Assembly (NCBI GenBank): GCA_947500445.1
Contig: CANMSB010000021.1
Span: forward strand, 1-64,000
Reading direction: 5' to 3'
Length of the DNA stretch: 64,000 bases
Source: an uncultured Flavobacteriaceae bacterium
GTDB lineage: Bacteria; Bacteroidota; Bacteroidia; Flavobacteriales; Flavobacteriaceae
Shown: positions 27,194 through 35,417 of the stretch, in pieces
How positions within the stretch are numbered: position 1 is the stretch's first letter
How the letters are laid out: each line of letters opens with the position of its first letter
Program-made: the position numbers and the translations under genes
The notes under the pieces: generated by a model
What the model saw: the letters and a program-made list of their open reading frames with translations, nothing else
What the model was told of the DNA's origin: nothing
The model's database searches: none

Positions 27194-27961
27194 TCAACAG
27201 AGTTCTTGCGTCTTAATTCTGGAGAGGTTCCTAAAATTTTCTGCGCTCATATTCGCATGTTTTTGGAAGGTTACACAGAAACTGGAATGACTTTGGAAAC
27301 CGATATCGTAAGCTATCGACGAAATTGGAAGATCGGTTTCCTGAAGTAGCGATTTGGCCTTTGAAATTTTTAGTTCCAAAACGTATTGATATGGCGTAGT
27401 CCCTACATATTTTTTAAAGTTTCTAATGAAATGGTATCGCTTCCATTCCGTCATTGCCGCCAAAGTCTCTACGTTCAATCGTTTATCGAGATTTTTATTT
27501 ATGAAGTTGGTAACTTTTCTTAGTTTAAAAGGCACTTGGCTATTGGGTACTATTTTGTTGCGGACCGGGTCAAGTTTTCTATGTTTATGGTTGTAAAGGG
27601 CAATTTCGATAGCTGAGGTAATATCCCTTGGGGAAAAGGGCTTTATAATAAATCCCATAGGACGCGTTTTCTTTACCTCGTCAAAGGTTAAGGTATCCGT
27701 CAGACTGGTTACATATATAAAGGGTATGCTATCCGACTCCAACAAAAAGCTGCCGATACCGATGCCGTTTCCTTTTCCTTTTAGGTTGATATCAATAAGA
27801 ACAAGGTCGGGGCTTTGCTCTTTTATGTTGATCAAGGCTTGTTTTTGGTTGTTACACGGTGGCAATGCGGTCCAACCATGTTTGTTTATTATTCTCCTTA
27901 AATCCGCGGCGATTATTGCTTCGTCCTCTACGATCAAGATCTTTTTTTCCATAGCAGTCAT
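27194..27961 (-). CDS. Response regulator with receiver and AraC-type DNA-binding domain
   Basis: Residues 1-125 are a receiver domain: KKILIVEDEAIIAADLRRII with the acidic pair, the phospho-acceptor Asp in DLVLIDINLKGKG and the conserved Lys in FIIKPFSPRD. Residues 150-250 are an AraC-family double helix-turn-helix (VGTTPYQYVLELKISKAKSL, then ISSIAYDIGFQSHSSF). The start may be the ATG at 27961 or, three codons later, at 27952. This combination is common in Bacteroidota. No histidine kinase lies next to it, so the partner is elsewhere. Its 3' end faces the giant secreted gene and its 5' end faces the second AraC regulator at 28937 across almost 1 kb of non-coding DNA. Confidence 0.92.
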   Translation of the reverse strand: MTAMEKKILIVEDEAIIAADLRRIINKHGWTALPPCNNQKQALINIKEQSPDLVLIDINLKGKGNGIGIGSFLLESDSIPFIYVTSLTDTLTFDEVKKTRPMGFIIKPFSPRDITSAIEIALYNHKHRKLDPVRNKIVPNSQVPFKLRKVTNFINKNLDKRLNVETLAAMTEWKRYHFIRNFKKYVGTTPYQYVLELKISKAKSLLQETDLPISSIAYDIGFQSHSSFCVTFQKHANMSAENFRNLSRIKTQELC

Positions 27962-28936
27962 ACGTGATTTTTTTAAAATTTTAATGCGTTTTTTGGAAGG
28001 TTCCCCATCGAAACCCGTTGTTGGGCAGCCTCACATTAGGTAGCAATGAAATTCGAAAGTAGGCGCCGTTAGGCATCGCGAACGGTTTTAATAGGAACAG
28101 AAATGTATTTGATCCGGATAGGGGTTCGGTTGCGATTGGAAGTGCCCAAAGGATCGCGATAAAGTTTTAAATTCGAGGTATTTCATAGCCCTTTAAAAGT
28201 CATTAATTTTTGATCAATACCTCGGTTGATATGAGGGTAATAACTTGGGATTTTAAAAAGCCATAGAAATTATAAGGCACGCCATATCCTGCATGGAGAG
28301 TTGACAATTGTTTCCCCACCGCCAATACAATTCTTTTCACTTGGTGGGAAGTAAGCCCCTGTTATATTTTGAAAAGCGTTTTTTAAGTTAGTGGACAAGA
28401 AAAGAAATACGGGTTTAATGCGCGAAGTTGGCATAGTGTTCCAATACCAAGGGCCGGGAAATGGAGAGATAAAACTTTGGACTTATGAATCGATAGTAAA
28501 CCCATAATAAAATGTTACATCTTGTAGGTAGAGGCATGTGTTGGTGTGCCTTTAAATACGTTGCTGGCAAAAATGGCGGATACTTTGGTTCGGGGTGGCA
28601 TATGTACTACCAAATATCGGTCGGGGGAGAGTTTTAGCACATTAAAAATAAAGTTAAAAAGGGCTGAAACCTTGTACGGGAATCGGCAGCAGAAGTTTTG
28701 GGAAATATGGCATATTTTTTTCCGACCAGAACACTGGTAGATAAAATTAATATGCAACTTGAACAGGGTTTTATATTCTTGAGAATAGGTAAGGGAATTC
28801 AATGGTGAACAAATGTGATATGGAAAGTTCCCTTGAAAAGCTATGTTGGCGAACAAAGCCCATATATATTGAAAATCAGGGATATTTGCCAAATTTCATT
28901 ATCTTAAAGTAGTCCGAAATAAAATAATACCGAAGC
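27962..28936. other. 975-base intergenic region between two divergent AraC-type regulators
   Basis: Only short frames of unlikely composition are present, including a 125-codon one on the minus strand at 28515-28892 rich in Phe, Cys and Ile that I reject. The two flanking regulators are transcribed away from it, so it must contain both promoters. No clear repeat or operator was found. Confidence 0.4.
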
Positions 28937-30046
28937 ATGGCCACTGTTTTCTTCATCTGGGGATTTGTTCAAAGTTTGGTGGTCGGGATACTCATACCGG
29001 TAATCAAAAACTCGCGATATAATCGGCTATTGTCCCTTATCTTTTTGATCACTTCTCTGAATATCGCGTTGCAATTTCTGCTTCGCTATAGGTACTGGAG
29101 AAATGACTATCCGAGAGTTTTGGTGATTCCCGATTTTTTAGACTTTTTGCTCCCGGCCCTACTTTTTTTATACATACGATCGATAATCGATCGAAAACTG
29201 GTGAACGGCGATACTAAATTTCTATATGTTCCTTTTTTCTTTGGAATTCTACTTTTCGTCAGCACGTTGGTCATTCCGGATTTCTCCGTGAGAAAGTATA
29301 TAGGTTCTTATTATCACGAGAGTATTCTATTGGCTATTTTTTTATGGAAACTCTTTCTGACCATAAAAGGTCGGCACCTTGTTTACCAGCAAGAGAGATC
29401 GGGCAGACAAAAAGCGGCCGGTTGGTGGCCGAAAGCACTGGTTTTGTTCTTGGGTTTTTTGACCCTTGTCGCGTTTATCAATTTAGGCCACGTTTTTATA
29501 GTGCTCGATAATTTTAAAAGAGATGAATGGGTAAAACTGGTACAGCGTTTGGTGGAGCTGAATTTCATTGGTTTTACATGTTCCATTATTCTGATTACCA
29601 TTTTCTTTCTTTTAAAGTTCCCAAAAATACTTTCTAATTTCCCTCACGAGAAAGGGAAAAAAAAGTTGAATCTGTTCGACGCTGATAAACATCTTAAAAA
29701 GTTGGAAGAACTTGTAGATAAAGAGAAAATCTTTTTAGACCCCAGACTTAGCGAACAGAAGCTCGCCGATAAAATGGAGGTCCCGTATTATGTATTATCG
29801 GTTCTTCTTAACGACCATGTAGAAAAATCCTTCAGTAATTACATTAACGGAAAAAGGGTAGAAGAGGCCAAGAGGTTATTGGAAAGTGAAAAATATGAAA
29901 AGTATACCATCCTTACCATAGCAAAAGACAGCGGATTTCGTACCGAGTCCGTATTCTACGTCAATTTTAAAAAGCATGCAGGGATGACACCCAAACAATA
30001 CAAGAAAAAATTAGCGCTTGTAAGAGATTCGGGCTATTGCAGGTAA
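28937..30046 (+). CDS. AraC-family regulator with membrane-embedded N-terminus
   Basis: The first 230 residues contain about seven hydrophobic membrane segments (FFIWGFVQSLVVGILIPVI, LLPALLFLYI, FLYVPFFFGILLFVSTLV and others). The last 110 residues are an AraC-type DNA-binding domain (LSEQKLADKMEVPYYVLSVL, then ILTIAKDSGFRTESVFYVNF and MTPKQYKK). This 7TM-AraC arrangement is frequent in Flavobacteriia and is thought to sense a signal at the membrane; the ligand is unknown. The ATG at 28937 gives a complete N-terminal membrane segment. The second helix-turn-helix shows F-Y-V-N-F-K-K-H, as in the receiver-AraC protein at 27194, but the two are otherwise different. Confidence 0.88.
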   Translation: MATVFFIWGFVQSLVVGILIPVIKNSRYNRLLSLIFLITSLNIALQFLLRYRYWRNDYPRVLVIPDFLDFLLPALLFLYIRSIIDRKLVNGDTKFLYVPFFFGILLFVSTLVIPDFSVRKYIGSYYHESILLAIFLWKLFLTIKGRHLVYQQERSGRQKAAGWWPKALVLFLGFLTLVAFINLGHVFIVLDNFKRDEWVKLVQRLVELNFIGFTCSIILITIFFLLKFPKILSNFPHEKGKKKLNLFDADKHLKKLEELVDKEKIFLDPRLSEQKLADKMEVPYYVLSVLLNDHVEKSFSNYINGKRVEEAKRLLESEKYEKYTILTIAKDSGFRTESVFYVNFKKHAGMTPKQYKKKLALVRDSGYCR

Positions 30047-30568
30047 AACGAACACCGAGCATTTGCATCTTATAGCTTCACCATATTTTGCTTGGGTGAA
30101 GACAGCTTATTTCTAAAATGTACAGGGTATAGTAGATTAGGCGCTTAAGCGTGCATCTGCAATGCAATACAATTTGATTCATACACACGTACACCTAATC
30201 GAGAACAACCTTCATTATAGAACGGCGATGGAGTACATTTAGCGTTTTTTTTAGAGTGTTACCCCGGTAATGGGAAGTACGGACCATCCTTACGCTAAAA
30301 TTACTTTTAAACCCCGTTTCAAAAAAAGGAGCGTTTTTTCCAAAAACAACAAACCTTACCGTTGGCCGGTAACATCAGTTAACGGCACTAAATTTTAAGT
30401 GAGGTGCTTTTATAACAATTTGGAGAAATCATTTCTTTATAGTTTTAACGTAAGAAATTTCTTTATAGCTAGCGCGTTAACGACCAGGTGAATCGTGAAT
30501 GGACGTATAACCATTCGATTGACCTGAACTTCTAATGAATCAATAACTTAATTTAAAACATTTTTAAT
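30047..30568. other. Intergenic region upstream of an unrecognised lipoprotein gene
   Basis: Over 520 bases no gene is seen. It includes a pair of direct repeats described at 30431 and is probably the promoter region of the lipoprotein. Confidence 0.45.
30431..30468. repeat. Direct repeat ATTTCTTTATAG, two copies 26 bases apart
   Basis: ATTTCTTTATAG occurs at 30431-30442 and again at 30457-30468. Each copy is followed within about 15 bases by a TTAACG core (30446 and 30477 area). The pair ends 100 bases before the lipoprotein start, a plausible operator position. Confidence 0.45.
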
Positions 30569-31642
30569 ATGAAAACTATAAACCGACTGTTTTATATGGT
30601 CATTACTATAATTGTAGTATCCTCATGTTCAAAAGAGACCGCGATAGGGAATGGTGAATCCGTTATCGATGATTCTTTTGGAACCCTCGGGCTGGAAACT
30701 TCGGAAAATGAATCGTTACGATCGGATGTGAACGCCAAATTTACCGCAAACAAGGAAAAGGTTTTAGCGGTCATGAACGGAAAGCTCGCCCCGACCGATT
30801 TCGAAATTTTGGGAAAGATTCCTTCCACCGAAGTGAGGGAGAAGATCAAGCTTATGGCAGCGGACAGCAAGAATGCCGTTGCTATTGGAGATTATGCGTC
30901 CGAAGGCACGGTTGAGGTGAAAGCGTTGAAGGATTTTGATGCTATGGTTCAAGAAAAACACAAAACTCAGATTTTGCATGAGGAAAGCCGCCTTAGCAAT
31001 ATAGAAGTTGGGGATCTTGTGGTAAAGGTAAATTGGACATATGATGGAAACCACTTTGAATCATTGGCCATTGGCAACTTTAAAGAAGATCGGGTTTGGG
31101 AAAGTATTTTAGCGGGCCTCTATACGGTTTCTATCCAGGAAGATTGTCAAGAATGCGGCAATGACGAGGTAGCCAGACATCCGATTACGGGGGAATTGCT
31201 CGATATGAGCAATGCGAAATGGAAGTACGTAGACGGTGCAAATTCCGTTGATCGCTTGGCAACCGGCCGAACGTACTGTCATAGGATCATTTATTGGGAT
31301 GTTCCCAACTTTTGGGGCGGTGGGTCAACAAGGCTTGGTTGGGCATACGCCCAGTTAACGGTCGATCACGATCAACGTACCGCAAACGTGGTAGCGGCTT
31401 ATGCGTCTTCTGAATCCTATATGAGATATGGGGATAATGAGGCCTCCGCTGAAATAGTTGGCCTTTATTCCACACGGGTAGATATGCGATACGGACTTGG
31501 GTTATCCGCAACAGCAGGTACTTTAACGGTAGGTCCTACGGGGTTCGTGGTAAACACACCCGTGGGAGGCGCTAGGAGAATAGTCAATTCAGGACTTACT
31601 CGATATGCCACCAGATCCAATATCAGCTGTAGAAATTGGTAA
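30569..31642 (+). CDS. Unrecognised secreted lipoprotein
   Basis: A 357-residue protein with a lipoprotein signal (IIVVSSC, Cys 20). Residues 25-150 are mostly helical and charged (SEVREKIKLMAADSKNA-like text); residues 155-357 look beta-rich with many Tyr, Gly and Ser, for example RTYCHRIIYWDVPNFWGGG and two similar MRYGDNEAS / MRYGLGLSA turns. Four cysteines (CQEC, YCH, ISC) lie in the C-terminal half. I recognise no family. A two-part layout with a helical leader and a compact beta domain could fit a secreted effector, but that is speculation. It has its own terminator at 31713 and stands just before the MACPF-like operon, which runs in the opposite direction. Confidence 0.75.
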   Translation: MKTINRLFYMVITIIVVSSCSKETAIGNGESVIDDSFGTLGLETSENESLRSDVNAKFTANKEKVLAVMNGKLAPTDFEILGKIPSTEVREKIKLMAADSKNAVAIGDYASEGTVEVKALKDFDAMVQEKHKTQILHEESRLSNIEVGDLVVKVNWTYDGNHFESLAIGNFKEDRVWESILAGLYTVSIQEDCQECGNDEVARHPITGELLDMSNAKWKYVDGANSVDRLATGRTYCHRIIYWDVPNFWGGGSTRLGWAYAQLTVDHDQRTANVVAAYASSESYMRYGDNEASAEIVGLYSTRVDMRYGLGLSATAGTLTVGPTGFVVNTPVGGARRIVNSGLTRYATRSNISCRNW

Positions 31643-31712
31643 GGCATGTTTGAGGACTTAGTTTATCGCCTTCCTAAGAGATTGCAATAAGCGCTCAAAG
31701 ATTTTATCAAGG

Positions 31713-31747
31713 GGCCGGAAGATATCTTCCGGCCTTTTTGTTTTTCC
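31713..31747 (+). terminator. Rho-independent terminator after the lipoprotein gene
   Basis: The perfect 22-base palindrome GGCCGGAAGATATCTTCCGG-CC at 31713-31734 is followed by T-rich sequence. It lies 71 bases after the lipoprotein stop. Confidence 0.85.
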
Positions 31748-32427
31748 ATTTTTGATTGGTTAAGGGGTATCGATGCAAACCGTGTTCATACCATGGCCAT
31801 GTCCATACCTAAAAACGATAGGGAACGGTCCCTATTCCCATATTTATTATAAAAGATGCCTTATGAAGGAGTATCGGCGACCATCAAGTTGAACGGCAGG
31901 GATTTTAAAACGACGGCCGGAACGAAGGGGGATGGAGAAAGGTTGGACTCCGTTTTTTCACTTCCGTCATCGGCCATGGCGATACGTATAAAACTTCTTG
32001 GAATATGATACATGCTGCGGTTGGTCGATACCCCAAGGGTCCCATGCGGAGTTTACTCGGGCCGAACGGGAACCATTGCGTCCCCCTTTTTATGGCACAC
32101 ATAGTAGATCGATTTTCTACCTAGGTCAAGGCCGAACGGCAGGCGACACGGAATACCTTAGCGTACAGCAGCGATATGGTATCCAAGGCCTATGTTATGA
32201 TAGGATTGAAACCAGAACCATAGGGTTGCTCGCTAAAGATCGACCATTGAAATTGGTATTCCATAATCATCAGGATCTGTAAGGCTACCCGTGCTAATTA
32301 GTACAATACCTACACCTGCCGAACCATTGGGGGCAACAAATTTTGAAGAGTGATTTTCCGATTGTGTTGAAACCGGTTTTTCGAACAGGTATTGATTACC
32401 GATGGTAACGGAAATATGGAATTAAAG
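31748..32427. other. Intergenic stretch with a possible decayed gene on the minus strand
   Basis: No intact gene. On the minus strand a 60-codon open frame from about 32418 to a stop at 32233 reads like protein (YLFEKPVSTQSENHSSKFVA, then GSAGVGIVLISTGSLTDPDD) but has no start and is followed by other broken frames. It may be the remains of a gene that once followed the MACPF-like operon. I cannot name it. Confidence 0.35.
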
Positions 32428-32461
32428 AAGGTCCTATGAAACGTTAGTTTCACAGGACCTT
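32428..32461 (-). terminator. Terminator of the MACPF-like operon
   Basis: AAGGTCCTATGAAAC and GTTTCACAGGACCTT form a 15-base stem with one G-T mismatch around a four-base loop. On the minus strand it lies 38 bases after the last MACPF-like gene and is followed by CTTCTTTAATT. Confidence 0.7.
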
Positions 32462-32498
32462 TTAGAATAGTTTTAATGTTGAAGAACTGAATAACGGG

Positions 32499-34034
32499 TT
32501 ATTGAATTTTGATTCTCACCACCTGTTCAAAGGCTTGGGCATCATTGTACCAATAAGCATTATTGGTGCCGGGGGGCCGTACATAGGTGCCCAAAGAACG
32601 GCTTCGTAGCTGATATTCATCACCTTGAAGGTGTTCAAGAAAGAAAAATACTCTTGGATCCTGAATGCCATGACCACCATACATCAACCTTTCCGAATTC
32701 CCCGCTATTGCTCCAAAATAGCGCCCGTCACCTTTCGGGCTCCAATCAAATGTCACAAGGCCCTTGCTGTAGTCCTGAATCTTCATTCGCATTCTTTCTG
32801 CATTCCCCTCCGATGTTCCCTGTGTTGCGCCGGGACTTCCATTACCTCGAACGGCCCAGGAATTATCTGCATAACCGCCTATTTTTACGGTGTATGATGA
32901 ATTTGGTGCCAGACTATATCTTGATATCAAATCTTGCACGGTGGGCACGGTGCGCGGTGTACTACCGCAACCTTCGGCGTTCGAAAGGATGGTTTCCAAA
33001 TATTCGAAGGCATCATCATACCGATCGGCATAAAGACTTTGCCATATATCGTTACTTCTGTGTTCGTCCAGTTGGTTCTTTAGTTGTGCCCATTCCTCCA
33101 CTCTGGCAAAGCATGTTCGTTGCCGGTTGAATTCCTTGCGCAATTCGGCCGTATTTCTCCCTTCCGGATACTCGTAGGGAACATATTCGGAATATATGGG
33201 TATCCTATTCTTCCTTTTCTGTAAAAAGCGACTGATCTTGACGCTTTCCCGGTTTGCTTGTGAAACCGTTTTAACAGGGGACAACCCTATTCCCAAATCG
33301 GTAGAGATATTATAGGTTACCTCCTCTAGGCTTACTTTTTCGTTGCTGTTTCTAAAGTTACCTGCAAGATCTAAATTGAAAAGGCGCCCGGTTTCTTGCG
33401 CCAACGAGCGCTGGTATCTTGAGCGGTTGGTACTGTTTATAGAATTGCTCCGATACGAATAGATATAGTAGGCGTCACCGCCCATGATTACCGATTTTAC
33501 ATAGGAGATTCCATGTTTTCTAAAAAAGGAATTAAAGTTATCGCCTTTGTCCAATAATTTTTTTGCGCCTGGGCTGTAATCGATTTCACTTTTAGGTATC
33601 CACAGTTTCTCCAGGGCATATTTTACCCGGAATACGATATGCACCGTCTTTTCGTTGATCTTTATTTTTTTTTCGATATCGGAAAGTACCTTTTTAACCT
33701 TAAAAAGGCCAAAAAAATTAGATTCCCGCGTAGCGATCTGCCGTATAAACTTATCCAGACTTTGCTGGGTAGCGATTTCGGTATATTCAATATCCCCGGC
33801 AATCGTATAATCACTGAAGTTGGTGGTTCCCCTGGTGACCCATGGTTCGAAAGCGGTGGGTTGCTCGGGATACTTTTTTGACGGATTAAAACCTTGGCCA
33901 ACATAGTAGGTAACGTTGCCTTCGGTAAATTTGACCGCCTTCAGTGCTTCTTCCGTTTCCGGTGTTTCTACCAGGTCCTTTGTGCAGGACAAGAGACCGA
34001 GGAGAACCACCGATACAAACATCAGTTTTTTCAT
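32499..34034 (-). CDS. MACPF/perforin-like lipoprotein with C-terminal lectin-like domain (fourth of four)
   Basis: A 511-residue lipoprotein (signal ending LLGLLSC, Cys17). After an acidic linker and the shared opening YYVGQGFNP, residues 80-300 carry the text I read as a MACPF core, with FFRKHGISYVKSVIMGGDAY at 170-189 resembling the Y-G-T-H-x-[IVL]-x-x-x-x-x-G-G signature of perforin-like proteins. Residues 308-356 form the helical region shared by all four paralogues: Cys308, Trp315 seven residues later, and Cys356. Unlike the others it has an added domain at 365-511 rich in Gly, Trp and Tyr (YSLAPNSSYTVKIGG, YQLRSRSLGTYVRPPG) that resembles a beta-trefoil or RICIN-type sugar-binding fold. 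It lies 19 bases after the third gene and ends at a terminator. MACPF lipoproteins in Bacteroidota include antibacterial toxins (BSAPs); the target here is unknown. Confidence 0.8.
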   Translation of the reverse strand: MKKLMFVSVVLLGLLSCTKDLVETPETEEALKAVKFTEGNVTYYVGQGFNPSKKYPEQPTAFEPWVTRGTTNFSDYTIAGDIEYTEIATQQSLDKFIRQIATRESNFFGLFKVKKVLSDIEKKIKINEKTVHIVFRVKYALEKLWIPKSEIDYSPGAKKLLDKGDNFNSFFRKHGISYVKSVIMGGDAYYIYSYRSNSINSTNRSRYQRSLAQETGRLFNLDLAGNFRNSNEKVSLEEVTYNISTDLGIGLSPVKTVSQANRESVKISRFLQKRKNRIPIYSEYVPYEYPEGRNTAELRKEFNRQRTCFARVEEWAQLKNQLDEHRSNDIWQSLYADRYDDAFEYLETILSNAEGCGSTPRTVPTVQDLISRYSLAPNSSYTVKIGGYADNSWAVRGNGSPGATQGTSEGNAERMRMKIQDYSKGLVTFDWSPKGDGRYFGAIAGNSERLMYGGHGIQDPRVFFFLEHLQGDEYQLRSRSLGTYVRPPGTNNAYWYNDAQAFEQVVRIKIQ

Positions 34035-34053
34035 AGTGTTTTATTTTAAGGTT

Positions 34054-35298
34054 CTAGTTTGTTGTTTCCGTTCTAAAATTTGCAAGTAGGCGATCATATT
34101 TATCCTTTTCCGTAGGGCTTGGTTCCCTAGAGTCTTTACAGGTCCTTGCCCTTCGTATGGCCGGTTCTATTTCATCCGAAAGAAAACGGGTCGCCTGATC
34201 TTTGAGCGTTGTCCTGTTCGTATTTTTTTTGATGTAGGTGAACGAGGATCGCAACGAACGCCATGTGGTAAGGTGATCAAAACATTGGTTTTTTGCATTA
34301 TATGCATTGCGTAGCTCGGCAATCACCTGTTGTTTGGTTCGTGGGGCGATACTTCCGATACGTTTTACGATTTCATGATAGGGTTTTAATGACATTTCCA
34401 AGGTGGCGGCCCTTTCTATTGGGCTGTTCCTGATAAATGAATTTACGCGGTTGAATTCCTCGAAAAACAGTTCCTCGTTCCCAATGACCTTGTTTTGGGG
34501 CCGATACCCCCCGAGGTCCGTATAGAAATTTTTTGTCAAAAGCTGATTTTCAATAGCGTTTTGTTCTTCGGTACTGAGCTCTTTTGCATCATTGGAGAGG
34601 CGAAGATATTTTCGTAGGCGATTGCGTACCTGATTTTCCAAGGGGGTCCTGTTCGGGCTTTCGAAATTCTTTTTGGAGTAGGTATTGAAAAAGTAAAGGT
34701 TTCCTCCCACCGTTTGGCTCTCAATATACATTGGGCCGTACAATTGCAGGAATTTTTTGGCATTCCCCTGTTCCAAAAGTTTCAAGGCGTCTCTGGTAAA
34801 GGAAATAACACCGTCCACATAATAGACCCTATTTTTGATATTGCCTTTGCCCATTAGGGTAAAATTTTCCTCACTTAGGAAGATATCGGTGCGCGCGTCC
34901 TCGGGGCTTAAACCCAAAGAGGTTTCCTTGAAGCCTTTCCTTGCGATCAAGGGCCGGGTTACAAGGGCGCTGAATTCCCGCGTTTGGTTAATGATCGTTA
35001 CGCTTGCATTGACACTCCCAAAACCTTGGAAATTTGTGGTGCTCGCGTCAATATCCCCTACATTGAACGCAGGGGCCGGAAAAACGTTTTCCGTTGTAGG
35101 GTCATATCCTATACCGGCGAACAATGGCCTGCCCTTATATTTTATGGAGGTACTATTTGCGGTTCTGCTCTTAAGGGATACGGCCGATAACGGTCCAGTT
35201 GTGGTGTTTTGTAAGCTTGCCCCATCTTCTATGAGTTCTTCCTGTTGACAGGAGTTCCCGCAAGCAAGGATGAAAAGTAATACTAGCATCTTTTTCAT
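34054..35298 (-). CDS. MACPF/perforin-like lipoprotein (third of four)
   Basis: A longer frame runs upstream to 35358, but the ATG at 35298 starts directly with a lipoprotein signal (MKKMLVLLFILACGNSC, Cys17), giving 414 residues. Residues 60-66 hold the shared AGIGYDP, and residues 187-199 read YGPMYIESQTVGG, the best match in this set to the perforin signature Y-G-x-x-[YW]-[IV]...G-G. The hallmark Cys339, Trp346 and Cys387 bound a basic helical segment near the C-terminus. No additional lectin domain is present. The next gene of the operon follows after 19 bases, so the two are co-transcribed. Pore formation is inferred from the family; the two membrane-inserting helix clusters cannot be delimited by eye. 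Confidence 0.78.
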   Translation of the reverse strand: MKKMLVLLFILACGNSCQQEELIEDGASLQNTTTGPLSAVSLKSRTANSTSIKYKGRPLFAGIGYDPTTENVFPAPAFNVGDIDASTTNFQGFGSVNASVTIINQTREFSALVTRPLIARKGFKETSLGLSPEDARTDIFLSEENFTLMGKGNIKNRVYYVDGVISFTRDALKLLEQGNAKKFLQLYGPMYIESQTVGGNLYFFNTYSKKNFESPNRTPLENQVRNRLRKYLRLSNDAKELSTEEQNAIENQLLTKNFYTDLGGYRPQNKVIGNEELFFEEFNRVNSFIRNSPIERAATLEMSLKPYHEIVKRIGSIAPRTKQQVIAELRNAYNAKNQCFDHLTTWRSLRSSFTYIKKNTNRTTLKDQATRFLSDEIEPAIRRARTCKDSREPSPTEKDKYDRLLANFRTETTN

Positions 35299-35417
35299 AA
35301 GTCCGTATTTTAGTGTTAAATGTACTGTCGTGCTACAGCTATGAACCAAATAAGACAAAGCAATGACCTGTTGCCATTGCTTTGCCTTGTATGATTTAAC
35401 ATAATACCATAGCGGTC

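Noticed and set aside
28515-28892. Minus-strand frame of 125 codons between the two AraC-type regulators
   Set aside because: Rich in Phe, Cys, Ile and Asn with no motif, no signal and no sensible context. It looks like a chance frame in AT-rich DNA.
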